From: Shewanella putrefaciens
GTDB taxonomy: Bacteria > Pseudomonadota > Gammaproteobacteria > Enterobacterales > Shewanellaceae
DNA length: 64,000 nt
Direction: 5' to 3'
NCBI RefSeq assembly: GCF_016406305.1
Contig: NZ_CP066369.1
Coordinates: 1,444,501 to 1,508,500, forward strand
Below are positions 46,146-53,241 of this stretch, piece after piece. How positions within the stretch are numbered: position 1 is the first letter of the stretch; each line of letters begins with the position of its first letter. Both the position numbers and the translations under genes were made by a program. The notes under the pieces were generated by a model. It was given only the letters and a program-made list of their open reading frames with translations. It did no database searches and was not told the origin of the DNA.

Positions 46146-46553
46146 ATGATGAATACTAGATTTAATCGCAAACTTATCGCAGTTACTTTTTTAGGGCTTG
46201 CAAGCTTAGGTCTTAGCGGCTGCGTGGTCAATGTTGGCGATGGAGAATCGGGTTGGGATAGCAGTGAATCATGGGAAAAAGTGCAGGAAAAGAATCGCAA
46301 TAATTTAATTAAACTCAGCCTTGGCATGAGTAAAGACCAAGTTATGACCCTAATGGGAACCGCTGATTTGAGCGAAGCTTATATTCAACAAAGTGCTCAG
46401 CAAGGTGAAGCCAATAAAGAAGTGTTAGTGCTTTTTTATCGAACCCAACATACCCATAGTGACGGTAAAACCACTAAGGACGAATGTACCCCCATCGTCC
46501 TTAGCAACAATGCGTTAGTGGGCTGGGGTGATACAGCTTATAGCAAAATCTAA
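46146..46553 (+). CDS. DUF3192-family lipoprotein
   Basis: A 135-residue lipoprotein with lipobox LGLSGC near residue 21-26. The mature domain starts NNLIKLSLGMSKDQVMTLMG, the SmpA/OmlA-like pattern seen in DUF3192. ATG 46146 follows AGGAAG by four bases; a longer frame from 46110 is not needed. A hairpin-free gap separates it from the convergent DUF2789 gene. Probably outer-membrane associated; function unknown. Confidence 0.8.
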   Translation: MMNTRFNRKLIAVTFLGLASLGLSGCVVNVGDGESGWDSSESWEKVQEKNRNNLIKLSLGMSKDQVMTLMGTADLSEAYIQQSAQQGEANKEVLVLFYRTQHTHSDGKTTKDECTPIVLSNNALVGWGDTAYSKI

Positions 46554-46580
46554 CCGAGCCTAGCCGCAAAGTCTGCGAGA

Positions 46581-46814
46581 TTAGGGCTTTCTGAGCTGAG
46601 TATCTAGCTGCTCAATAAGCTCAGTCCATTGGGCATCGGCTTCTAGGGCTTCGATAATGAAGCTCTTCTGGGCCGATGTCCAAAAGGGCGCTTGGCTTAA
46701 GTGTATGTGTGGCGCTAATTTATGGGTCGCGATAAATTGCACTATGGCTGCGGGGTGATTATCCAATCCCAGTTGTTCAAATAAATGTGCTAAATCTACG
46801 GGTGTGGTATCCAT
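46581..46814 (-). CDS. DUF2789 family protein
   Basis: A 77-residue soluble protein with the DUF2789 pattern LAHLFEQLGLDNHPAAIVQF and HIHLSQAPFWTSAQKSFI near the C-terminal half. The function is unknown. It converges on the lipoprotein gene and is divergent from the GNAT gene. Confidence 0.82.
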   Translation of the reverse strand: MDTTPVDLAHLFEQLGLDNHPAAIVQFIATHKLAPHIHLSQAPFWTSAQKSFIIEALEADAQWTELIEQLDTQLRKP

Positions 46815-46935
46815 TTGTTATGCCTTTCCAATATGTGCCTTAACTTAGGGTATGCGACTCGCTGAAAAATGCAATTTATGATTAAAATTTGCACTTTCTT
46901 GTTTCCTTGTTACATTGATTAGTACTCATAAGAGT

Positions 46936-46949
46936 GTGATCTAAATCAA
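46936..46949 (+). promoter_or_regulatory. FNR/EtrA- or CRP-like site before the GNAT gene
   Basis: GTGATCTAAATCAA matches the FNR consensus TTGAT-N4-ATCAA at nine of ten defined positions. With the preceding T it also contains a CRP half site (TGTGA). It lies 13 bases before the start codon, so it would repress if it works. Confidence 0.35.
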
Positions 46950-46961
46950 GGAATTCTAATA

Positions 46962-47600
46962 ATGGACAATAAAACCTTGGACGAGTGTCGTGCAGTTTAT
47001 TTGACCGCCGAAGATTTACGTGTTGCCGCTTCAATTCTTTACAATGCCTACCATGATGATCCCTTCTTTGTCGAAGCGCTCGCAACTTCTGATAAGTTTG
47101 CCTACGAACAAAAATTGCGCGCCGCTATTCGTGAAGAACTCAATACGCTATGGCAACAAAAACAAGCACTAATAGGGTTGTTTGATCAAGAACGTTTAGT
47201 GGGCGTGGCCTGTGTCGTGACTCAAGAAGTGCCACTTGGGGAAGGGCGCTATTGGCATTGGCGTTTAAAAATGTTGCTCGGTACGGGATGGCAATCGACC
47301 CAAGCTATAATGAAAAAAGAGTCGACAATTTTGGAATTGTTACCTAGCAATCACTGTGGGATCTTGCAGTTTATTGCTTTAGCTTTGAACGAACAGGGCA
47401 AAGGCTTAGGTCATCAGCTCGTACAAGCGGTTGTAAGTTGGTGTGATGAACAGCCCGAGCTCGATGGTATCGGGGTTTTTACGACTCAAGAAAGCCATAC
47501 GCATTTATTGACTCAGCATGATTTTGTCTCACTGGGCGAATTGGTTATTGGCAGTGTGCCAGGGCAATTATTATTTTATGCGGGTCAACAAGATGAATGA
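46962..47600 (+). CDS. GNAT-family N-acetyltransferase
   Basis: A 212-residue acetyl-CoA-dependent acyltransferase. The N-terminal part is LTAEDLRVAASILYNAYHDD. The GNAT core is GVACVVTQEVPLG, then ILQFIALALNEQGKGLGHQL (motif A, acetyl-CoA pyrophosphate loop Q-x2-G-x-G), then DGIGVFTTQESHTHLLTQHD. The substrate is unknown. The Mpo1-like gene begins inside its last codons. Confidence 0.85.
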   Translation: MDNKTLDECRAVYLTAEDLRVAASILYNAYHDDPFFVEALATSDKFAYEQKLRAAIREELNTLWQQKQALIGLFDQERLVGVACVVTQEVPLGEGRYWHWRLKMLLGTGWQSTQAIMKKESTILELLPSNHCGILQFIALALNEQGKGLGHQLVQAVVSWCDEQPELDGIGVFTTQESHTHLLTQHDFVSLGELVIGSVPGQLLFYAGQQDE

Positions 47601-47898
47601 GCGATACAAATGTTTTGCCGATTTTTATCCCTTTTACCTCTCACAGCACCAAGACAAGACGTGTCGGTGGCTGCATTTTATCGGTAGCAGTTTAGTGTTG
47701 CTGTTATTGGTGGGCGCCATAGTCACCCATAACTGCTGGCTATTGTGGTTTATTCCTATTGTGGGTTATGGATTTGCATGGGTTGGGCACTTCATTTTTG
47801 AGAAAAATCGACCCGCGACATTTCAATATCCTTTGTATAGTTTAATGAGCGATTGGGTGATGTTTGCACAGATGCTGCGCAACTTATTGAAGCGCTAA
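47593..47898 (+). CDS. DUF962/Mpo1-like membrane protein
   Basis: A 101-residue protein with two transmembrane segments (about 28-45 and 48-65) and the DUF962 features NERYKCFADFYPFYLSQHQD, RWLHFIGS and GHFIFEKNRPATFQYPLYSL. In yeast the family member Mpo1 is an iron-dependent dioxygenase of 2-hydroxy fatty acids; the His residues at HQDKTCRWLH and GHFIFEKN would be the metal ligands. The ATG at 47593 overlaps the GNAT stop by eight bases, so the two genes are coupled. Confidence 0.82.
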   Translation: MNERYKCFADFYPFYLSQHQDKTCRWLHFIGSSLVLLLLVGAIVTHNCWLLWFIPIVGYGFAWVGHFIFEKNRPATFQYPLYSLMSDWVMFAQMLRNLLKR

Positions 47899-47929
47899 AG
47901 AATCTATACAAGTGAGATGCTCATCCCCT

Positions 47930-47947
47930 TGTGAGATATTGCTTACA
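47930..47947 (+). promoter_or_regulatory. UvrY/GacA-type response-regulator box upstream of sRNA 1
   Basis: TGTGAG-ATATTG-CTTACA fits the GacA/UvrY binding pattern TGTAAG-N6-CTTACA with one change. It lies about 135 bases before the predicted start of the first CsrB-like RNA. Confidence 0.75.
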
Positions 47948-48013
47948 AAGACTGTAGGATAAAATGTTTTCTTTTGGATTGTTTTGTCATCTGTGTTTTT
48001 AAAAACAATTTAC

Positions 48014-48026
48014 AATCAATATCTTA
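48014..48026 (+). promoter_or_regulatory. IHF-type site upstream of sRNA 1
   Basis: AATCAATATCTTA fits WATCAA-N4-TTR exactly. It overlaps the TTAAGTTT element shared by both RNAs and sits between the UvrY box and the predicted promoter. Confidence 0.55.
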
Positions 48027-48064
48027 AGTTTGCATTGCTCTCGGTTGTGCAAATTTTAAGCTAA

Positions 48065-48654
48065 GGTGTGTTCTTCTCACGAAACAAAAATAACAGGATT
48101 GGCGTAGAATTTATTCATCGCTAAAGCAGATGGATAGCATGGATTGCAAGACAGGCGAAAGGGACGCAGGAGGCTACAAATTTAGGTTCTTGGATTTGAA
48201 CCTGTGACGGTAGGAAAACTGTCATCTGCCTAAGATAGGCTAAGGAAAAGCAGGGTTGCTTGTTCATGGATGATAATAGGACAGCGCACTTGTCAGGATG
48301 ATAGGTTTCAGGACGAATACAGGACGGGCTTAAGGATTAAGCTTCTCGGTGCAGGAAGTATCGAGATAAAGGATAGTATTTAGGGATAGTGTGAAAGGAT
48401 AGTATAAGGGTGAACAGCTTGTACTCAATTCATGGACGATACATCAGCAGGATGCGGGTGCAATAGGATTAGGTCATAGGATGTGACAGGCTCCGAACAG
48501 GACGATTCGGATTAAGGGACTGAGTGTTAAAACACTCATTAGCTCATGGATGACAGGAAGCAAGCATACGCATGGAAGGTGCAGGGAGCACGAATCGAGC
48601 AGGAAGGCTTACAAAGGATAAATGGGGCGCACTAAGTGCGCCCTTTCTTTTTTT
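48065..48654 (+). ncRNA. csrB: CsrB-family CsrA-sequestering small RNA, copy 1
   Basis: CsrB-type RNAs soak up the RNA-binding regulator CsrA through many GGA motifs. I count about 31 GGA in this roughly 590-base stretch; about nine would be expected by chance. Forms such as CAGGATG, CAGGACG and AAGGATA recur, and several GGAs lie in hairpin loops (AGGTTC-TTGGATTT-GAACCT at 48184; GCTTA-AGGAT-TAAGC at 48328). There is no credible protein frame. The 3' end is a GC-rich terminator. The 5' end is approximate: a weak TTGCAT/ATTTTA promoter at 48030-48058 implies a start near 48065. A UvrY box lies upstream. Homologous to the RNA that follows. Confidence is high for the family, moderate for the ends. 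Confidence 0.85.
48625..48654 (+). terminator. Terminator of CsrB-like RNA 1
   Basis: GGGCGCACT and AGTGCGCCC pair around a single A, then TTTCTTTTTTT. Confidence 0.92.
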
Positions 48655-48920
48655 ATTTTGCAAGCTGCAAGGGATAAAGGACTTTATCTAGGTTTGCTAT
48701 TTTTAACTGAGTTCACCGCCTGTATTTAGCCATTAGAGTCACAACTTCAGAGAAACAGGTGAGTGCGTCAAAATGTCCATGTCTAACAATCCCCAGCTGT
48801 AAATTAAATCAGTTAACTGACTTTTGCTCTTTTATACGGTTATTTACGTCTAATTTAATCTGCCGATCCATTAGTCAGCCTGCCAAATTCATTGGGAAGG
48901 ATAAAAACTGCCAATCTCTT
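48655..48920. other. Spacer between the two sRNA units
   Basis: AT-rich, with no supported gene. GATAAAG-GA-CTTTATC near 48672-48687 is a short palindrome. A 62-codon frame starting at 48759 has no ribosome site and no recognisable content. Confidence 0.5.
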
Positions 48921-48938
48921 TGTGAGATATGTCTCACA
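48921..48938 (+). promoter_or_regulatory. UvrY/GacA-type box upstream of sRNA 2
   Basis: TGTGAG-ATATGT-CTCACA is a perfect inverted repeat with the N6 spacing of UvrY/GacA boxes. It shares TGTGAGATAT with the box at 47930. Confidence 0.75.
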
Positions 48939-49004
48939 AGCATGTAAGTAATTTGTAAATTATTCGACTGATAAAAGCCGTCACATTTTCATCAAATATT
49001 ATTT

Positions 49005-49017
49005 AATCAGTATGTTA
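49005..49017 (+). promoter_or_regulatory. IHF-like site upstream of sRNA 2
   Basis: AATCAGTATGTTA is one base off the IHF consensus and occupies the same position relative to the UvrY box as the site before sRNA 1. Confidence 0.4.
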
Positions 49018-49056
49018 AGTTTGATTTTTAATTGTGTCGTTAATATTGCAGTGGAT

Positions 49057-49535
49057 CTTTTTATTTTCAGCAGCGTAAGCCTCACCACGACTGTCGTAAA
49101 CTTCATTTGTAGACGGAACTACAGACAACAGGATGTTAGCGGTCAGGACGACTGGGCAGTGTTTAAAGGATGAGCACTGAGGGAGTGAGAAGGAGATAAG
49201 CTTTCAGGATGAGAGCGCATAGACACCACGGAAGGGAAGACTATCAAGGACAGATAGCCTAATTGCATAGGACTGCAATGGCACATGGAGTGCACTAGAA
49301 GGGATGCTTCAATACCTATTTCAAGGATGATGGTGGAACCGCTCAGGAAGGAGCAAGCTTGGTAAAAGGAACGCCAAGAGATAGGGAAGTACTTAGGTAC
49401 AGGGAAATATCAAGGATTGAGCAAGGATGTGCAGGATGCTTGTTTACGCATGGATGGTGCAGGGAGCACAATAATAGCGGGATAGCTTAACAGAGAACAG
49501 AAGGGCGTGATCTTAGGATCGCGCCCTTTCTTTTA
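49057..49535 (+). ncRNA. csrB: CsrB-family CsrA-sequestering small RNA, copy 2
   Basis: A second RNA of the same type, about 480 bases with about 27 GGA motifs by eye. Hairpins presenting GGA in the loop include CTATC-AAGGACA-GATAG (49242) and ATTGCA-TAGGAC-TGCAAT (49263). Its 3' part shares ACGCATGGA(T/A)GGTGCAGGGAGCAC with copy 1, so the two are paralogues. Upstream it has its own UvrY box, IHF-like site and a possible TTGATT/TATTGC promoter (49022-49050). The start near 49057 is approximate. It ends in an intrinsic terminator. Transcription should respond to BarA/UvrY; the product should relieve CsrA repression. Confidence 0.85.
49504..49535 (+). terminator. Terminator of CsrB-like RNA 2
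   Basis: GGGCGTGATC pairs with GATCGCGCCC (one G-U pair) across a TTAG loop, then TTTCTTTT. Confidence 0.92.
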
Positions 49536-49592
49536 TGGGGATTGATGACTTGGTTTGACTATTGAGACTGAGCCTTTTCGATAGTCAGTCGC

Positions 49593-49979
49593 TTAATGGC
49601 ACTTGCCTGAGCTACAGCCGCTTTGCGTACCACAACCGCCAAATTTACCCTGCGCTGTAGGCGCTTCATGCCATTCTGGCTCAGGGAAGATTGGCCACTC
49701 AATTTTTTGAATTTTTTTGCCGAGCATCCAAATATGACCACTGTATTGGTTGATACCGTCGGTACTAAATTCAAATAAGTATTTAGCTTTCCAGCATATT
49801 CCTGTCGTCCCACCTAGGCTTGGGCGGGCGGTTTCCATTGCAATCGCTAGGAGCTGAACTTTTTGCCGACAACATTCTTTCTCGGCAAAAATACGGCTTA
49901 ATTCTGCCATTTGTCTTAGTTGCCAAAAGAATGCGGCAATCACGACCAATGCAATAATTAACAGTAAATCTGACATCAT
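49593..49979 (-). CDS. DUF3301 domain-containing protein
   Basis: A 128-residue protein with one N-terminal membrane helix (LLLIIALVVIAAFFW), then the DUF3301 core (RQMAELSRIFAEKECCRQKV, KAKYLFEFSTDGINQYSGHI). The C-terminus is Cys/Gly-rich (FGGCGTQSGCSSGKCH), which could bind metal. The function is unknown. The ATG overlaps the DUF3549 stop (ATGA), showing coupling. Confidence 0.85.
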   Translation of the reverse strand: MMSDLLLIIALVVIAAFFWQLRQMAELSRIFAEKECCRQKVQLLAIAMETARPSLGGTTGICWKAKYLFEFSTDGINQYSGHIWMLGKKIQKIEWPIFPEPEWHEAPTAQGKFGGCGTQSGCSSGKCH

Positions 49980-50989
49980 TTGCTTGCCGCCTTAAACAAA
50001 CCACCTATGGCCTGTGATAGTTGAACGCTACGATTGGGATTTCTTAATTCACCTAGTAGTTGATTGCGTAAACTAGGGATAGCCACAATATCAGCAAAGA
50101 CCTGATTAAAAAAGGCTTGGGGTTGAAGGGCTAGTGCTTCTAAGTAAATACTGCGACTCACCTCTTGCTTTAGCACAGTCCAATTACGTCCTGCAATACT
50201 GAGCAGGCTATTGGCATCTAGCTGTGATGCTTGATGCAAATGAATAAATGCCTTTTGGCTTAACTCGTTATTGGAGGCTAATGCGCGAAGAAAATAGGTT
50301 TTGTATTCAACAGGGGCCAGGGTGAACTTGTCAAAAATTTTGTTGGCAAGTGCTGGGCTTAAATGCACATGCTCTAAACATTGGCAAAGGGCGATTTGCA
50401 CTTCCATTGCTGTCGTATCAAAACTGGCAATAATGTGTGCCTCATGGTCTTGCTCTTTAACTCGCACGCATACATCGGCAATTCCTTGCATTCCTACCTG
50501 TTGCCATTGGCTGGGAGCGATTTGACCAGCAAGGTATTGCATTGCAAATTCATACTGTGTTGATGCCCTTTGTCCTAATTGCTTACGTACTAATGCATTG
50601 AATACCGCTAATTTTTCTTGGCTTGGTTTAAAGCTAAAAGGGTTGTTGGCTAAGCGTTCTTGCTGCTCATCACTCAGTGGTTGGGTGGGATCTTGCCCTA
50701 GGGCCGATAACACCATTTCGATAAATTGTGACCGTGGCGCGGGCGACAGTAATCCTTGTTCATCTAAGGCCAGTTTTAGAAACCAAATAAAGTGTTGCTG
50801 GCTCGCATCCCAAAATACAATGGCAAATTGCGCATGTCCCTGTATTGGATAAGGATAGGGAGTTGCAAGGGATTCGATTTGATGAAACGCCAGCAGATCA
50901 ATATGCTGCACCCTGCGACCTAGGTCATACACTTGAAACTGGGTTTTGGCTGTGGTTAAAAATTGGCTAAGAGTAGTAATTTCAGTCAT
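49976..50989 (-). CDS. DUF3549 family protein
   Basis: A 337-residue soluble protein. DUF3549 features are the N-terminal LSQFLTTAKTQFQVYDLGRR and a middle of helical repeats (NKIFDKFTLAPVEYKTYFLR, ALASNNELSQKAFIHLHQAS). Its function is unknown. It is the first gene of a two-gene unit with DUF3301 and is divergent from yqcC-truC, an arrangement common in Shewanella and Vibrio. Confidence 0.85.
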   Translation of the reverse strand: MTEITTLSQFLTTAKTQFQVYDLGRRVQHIDLLAFHQIESLATPYPYPIQGHAQFAIVFWDASQQHFIWFLKLALDEQGLLSPAPRSQFIEMVLSALGQDPTQPLSDEQQERLANNPFSFKPSQEKLAVFNALVRKQLGQRASTQYEFAMQYLAGQIAPSQWQQVGMQGIADVCVRVKEQDHEAHIIASFDTTAMEVQIALCQCLEHVHLSPALANKIFDKFTLAPVEYKTYFLRALASNNELSQKAFIHLHQASQLDANSLLSIAGRNWTVLKQEVSRSIYLEALALQPQAFFNQVFADIVAIPSLRNQLLGELRNPNRSVQLSQAIGGLFKAASK

Positions 50990-51149
50990 TTGGCTACAAT
51001 ATCATCAAAAAGGCTCAATAAATGGGTGACATTATAGGGGGAAGTGCGTCTGGATGGTATGATTGCCGGACTTTAATCGGCCGAATGAGCGTGCGGGCAT
51101 CTTGGGGATGTCGCTATCCCGCGCTAAATGTGCAGTGGATTTGAAATCA

Positions 51150-51470
51150 ATGTTATATAGTCAAACGCGAACAAAACTAGCACAAATATCCGATTGCTTA
51201 CGTCAAGCAGGGTTATGGTCAACCACAGCCCCCTCCGTGCAGGCCATGGCAAGCACAGCCCCTTTTGCCTGTGATCTTATGCCCTTGGAGCAATGGTTAC
51301 AGTTTATTTTTATCCCCCGCATGCAAGCGCTGATTGACGCCGGGCAGCCATTGCCCTCGCAAATTGCTATTGCTCCAATGGCACAGCATGTGTGGCAAAA
51401 CATGGGCCAATTACAGTTGTTAATTGGTGTCTTAAACGAATTGGATATGTTGTTAAATGAACCAAGATGA
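51150..51470 (+). CDS. yqcC: YqcC family protein
   Basis: A 106-residue helical protein. I start at ATG 51150 (MLYSQTRTKLAQISDCLRQ), which matches the usual YqcC N-terminus; an upstream frame from 51063 is less likely. Family features are the LPLEQWLQFIFIPRMQALID-type helix and a final helix near LLIGVLNELDMLL. Its role is unknown; it always travels with truC, which overlaps it by 14 bases here. Confidence 0.85.
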   Translation: MLYSQTRTKLAQISDCLRQAGLWSTTAPSVQAMASTAPFACDLMPLEQWLQFIFIPRMQALIDAGQPLPSQIAIAPMAQHVWQNMGQLQLLIGVLNELDMLLNEPR

Positions 51471-52296
51471 TGCATGGCTGGATATGCCCGATGCTGCACT
51501 AGACACCGCCACCCAAGGTGACTGTGATGAGCAAGCGCCTGAGTTGACTATTTTATTTGAAGATGAACATATAGTTGCGATCCATAAGCCCGCAGGCTTA
51601 CTCGTTCACCGTAGTTATTTGGCCCGCCGTGAGCGTTTTTTTGCTATGCAGTTGACCCGGGATTTAGTGGGTTGCCATGTATTTCCCGTGCATCGTTTAG
51701 ACAGGCCTACTTCCGGTGTATTAGTGTTTGCCAAAAGTAGCGAGATAGCCAATAACCTCTGTGAGCAATTTGCTAATCATACTGTTGAAAAACAATACCT
51801 TGCACTAGTTCGTGGCAATATGCATGAATCAGGTGTGCTCGATTATGCCCTCAAAGTTGAACTCGATGAAGTGGGGGATAAATACGCAAGCCAGGATAAA
51901 GCGGCGCAGGATGCCGTCACTGCCTATGAGCCTTTGCTCAATGCGGAAATTCCATATCCTTCAGGACGATATCCAACGAGTCGTTTTGCGTTAGTGCGAC
52001 TTTGCCCTAAAACGGGGCGTAAGCATCAACTAAGAAGGCATATGGCCCATTTGCGTCATCCGATTTTAGGTGATACCACCCATGGTGATGGCAAACAGAA
52101 TGCCTTTTTCCGGGAACATTTTGGCTTGAATCGCCTGTGGCTTATCGCTAAAAAACTCACCTTTACACACCCCGTAACCCAAACTCGGATCAGCATTGAG
52201 ACTGAGCTTGAGCCACAATGGGAGCAGGTATTTTCCGGTCTTGGTTGGGATGATGCCGTACTCAGCCAAGAGCCGACACTCTTGATTGCTAAATAG
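51457..52296 (+). CDS. truC: TruC, tRNA pseudouridine(65) synthase
   Basis: A 279-residue RluA-family enzyme that isomerises U65 in tRNA. The catalytic Asp lies in HRLDRPTSGVLVFAKSS (near residue 88). LFEDEHIVAIHKPAGLLVHRS is the family's opening strand. The C-terminal part has LCPKTGRKHQLRRHMAHLRH. Compared with E. coli TruC there is an extra N-terminal tail of about 28 acidic residues; an ATG further in is not obvious. It overlaps yqcC. The stop lies inside a 15-bp tandem repeat. Confidence 0.93.
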   Translation: MNQDDAWLDMPDAALDTATQGDCDEQAPELTILFEDEHIVAIHKPAGLLVHRSYLARRERFFAMQLTRDLVGCHVFPVHRLDRPTSGVLVFAKSSEIANNLCEQFANHTVEKQYLALVRGNMHESGVLDYALKVELDEVGDKYASQDKAAQDAVTAYEPLLNAEIPYPSGRYPTSRFALVRLCPKTGRKHQLRRHMAHLRHPILGDTTHGDGKQNAFFREHFGLNRLWLIAKKLTFTHPVTQTRISIETELEPQWEQVFSGLGWDDAVLSQEPTLLIAK

Positions 52297-52341
52297 TTGA
52301 TTATTAAATAATTGATTGCTAAATAGTTGATCGCTAAGGAC
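52282..52341 (+). repeat. 15-bp tandem repeat spanning the truC stop codon
   Basis: Four head-to-tail units: TTGATTGCTAAATAG, TTGATTATTAAATAA, TTGATTGCTAAATAG and a decayed TTGATCGCTAAGGAC. The first encodes the last codons of truC and its stop (Leu-Ile-Ala-Lys-stop); the next two repeat the in-frame stop. Confidence 0.9.
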
Positions 52342-52468
52342 GAGCAAAAACCTGCCTAAAATGGGCTGAGTGGCTTATCGAGCGTCTTTTATATTATCTA
52401 TCTGGGATTGATCAAAGTGAGACTGGCCACGGCAATTCGTTAAGTGCCTATCTACACCTGTGTTGTTA

Positions 52469-52663
52469 TCAGTCTTGTATGATGGAAGTATTTGTCACCT
52501 GTGGACACAGCTTTTGCATCATATTGGCTAAGGTTGAAAAACCGGGTGTCGGAGCGAGAGGGGATTGAAGGTCCTGCTGGGCGGCGTGGAAGTAGTGCTT
52601 ACGTCTAGTTTTGGTGGTTTTGTGATGCTGCTTGAGGTGTTTTAGCCTAGTGGTCTGTCGCAT
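52469..52663 (-). CDS. Possible small basic protein (64 aa)
   Basis: A 64-codon frame with a good AGGAAGG ribosome site six bases before its ATG and an AT-rich, promoter-like stretch (TTATAAAT) further up. The N-terminus is very basic (RLKHLKQHHKTTKTRRKHY). No family is recognised. It fills part of the 480-base gap between truC and the flavodoxin, on the opposite strand. It may be real or a chance frame; conservation in relatives would decide. Confidence 0.4.
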   Translation of the reverse strand: MRQTTRLKHLKQHHKTTKTRRKHYFHAAQQDLQSPLAPTPGFSTLANMMQKLCPQVTNTSIIQD

Positions 52664-52776
52664 CCGTCGCCTTCCTCATGCTCAATAACTTGATTTATAA
52701 ATATTTTACGTCGTTACTTGCCCTAAAGCCTGAGAATAAAGTAAGTTCAGCTTAATAGTGCAGAATGGAGTATACC

Positions 52777-53241
52777 ATGAAAAAGGTGAATCTGGTGTTT
52801 GGCACTGTGTATGGTAGTGCACAGTTTACGGCCGAAACCTTAGAAAAGGCATTAATTCAACTCGGTTATGGGGCAAAACTATGGCAACCGGACGAGATTG
52901 CCCATTTCACTCCACCCCAGGATGAGTTGTTAGTGGTGGTGACCTCGACCACGGGGCAAGGTGATTTACCCGATGATATTCAGCCTTGGTTTTATCACTT
53001 AAAAAATACCGCTCCCTATTTACCCGAGCTTAAATTCAGTGTTATTGCACTTGGGGATTCGAGTTACGAGACTTTCTGTGGTGCGGGTAAGTCAGTTGAT
53101 GAGTTACTGGTTGAATTAGGCGCTAAACCTATTCTTGAGCGTCTTGAAATCGATGCCTGTGAAACCATGGAACCTGAGGTAGAAGCAATAAAATGGCTGG
53201 AACGTTGGAATCAAGTCGTCAAGTCCGAGCTCGCCGCTTAG
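52777..53241 (+). CDS. Flavodoxin (MioC/YqcA-like)
   Basis: A 154-residue FMN-binding electron carrier. The phosphate loop is FGTVYGSAQFTAE near the N-terminus; other FMN contacts are VVTSTTGQGDLPDD and VIALGDSSYETFCGAGKSVD. I start at ATG 52777, nine bases after GGAG; an ATG four codons earlier is less likely. The linkage with truC and yqcC matches E. coli yqcA. The PTS gene starts within its final codons in another frame. Confidence 0.9.
   Translation: MKKVNLVFGTVYGSAQFTAETLEKALIQLGYGAKLWQPDEIAHFTPPQDELLVVVTSTTGQGDLPDDIQPWFYHLKNTAPYLPELKFSVIALGDSSYETFCGAGKSVDELLVELGAKPILERLEIDACETMEPEVEAIKWLERWNQVVKSELAA

Noticed and set aside
48759..48947. A 62-codon forward frame between the two sRNAs
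   Set aside because: No ribosome site, odd composition, and it runs through the UvrY box of the second RNA.
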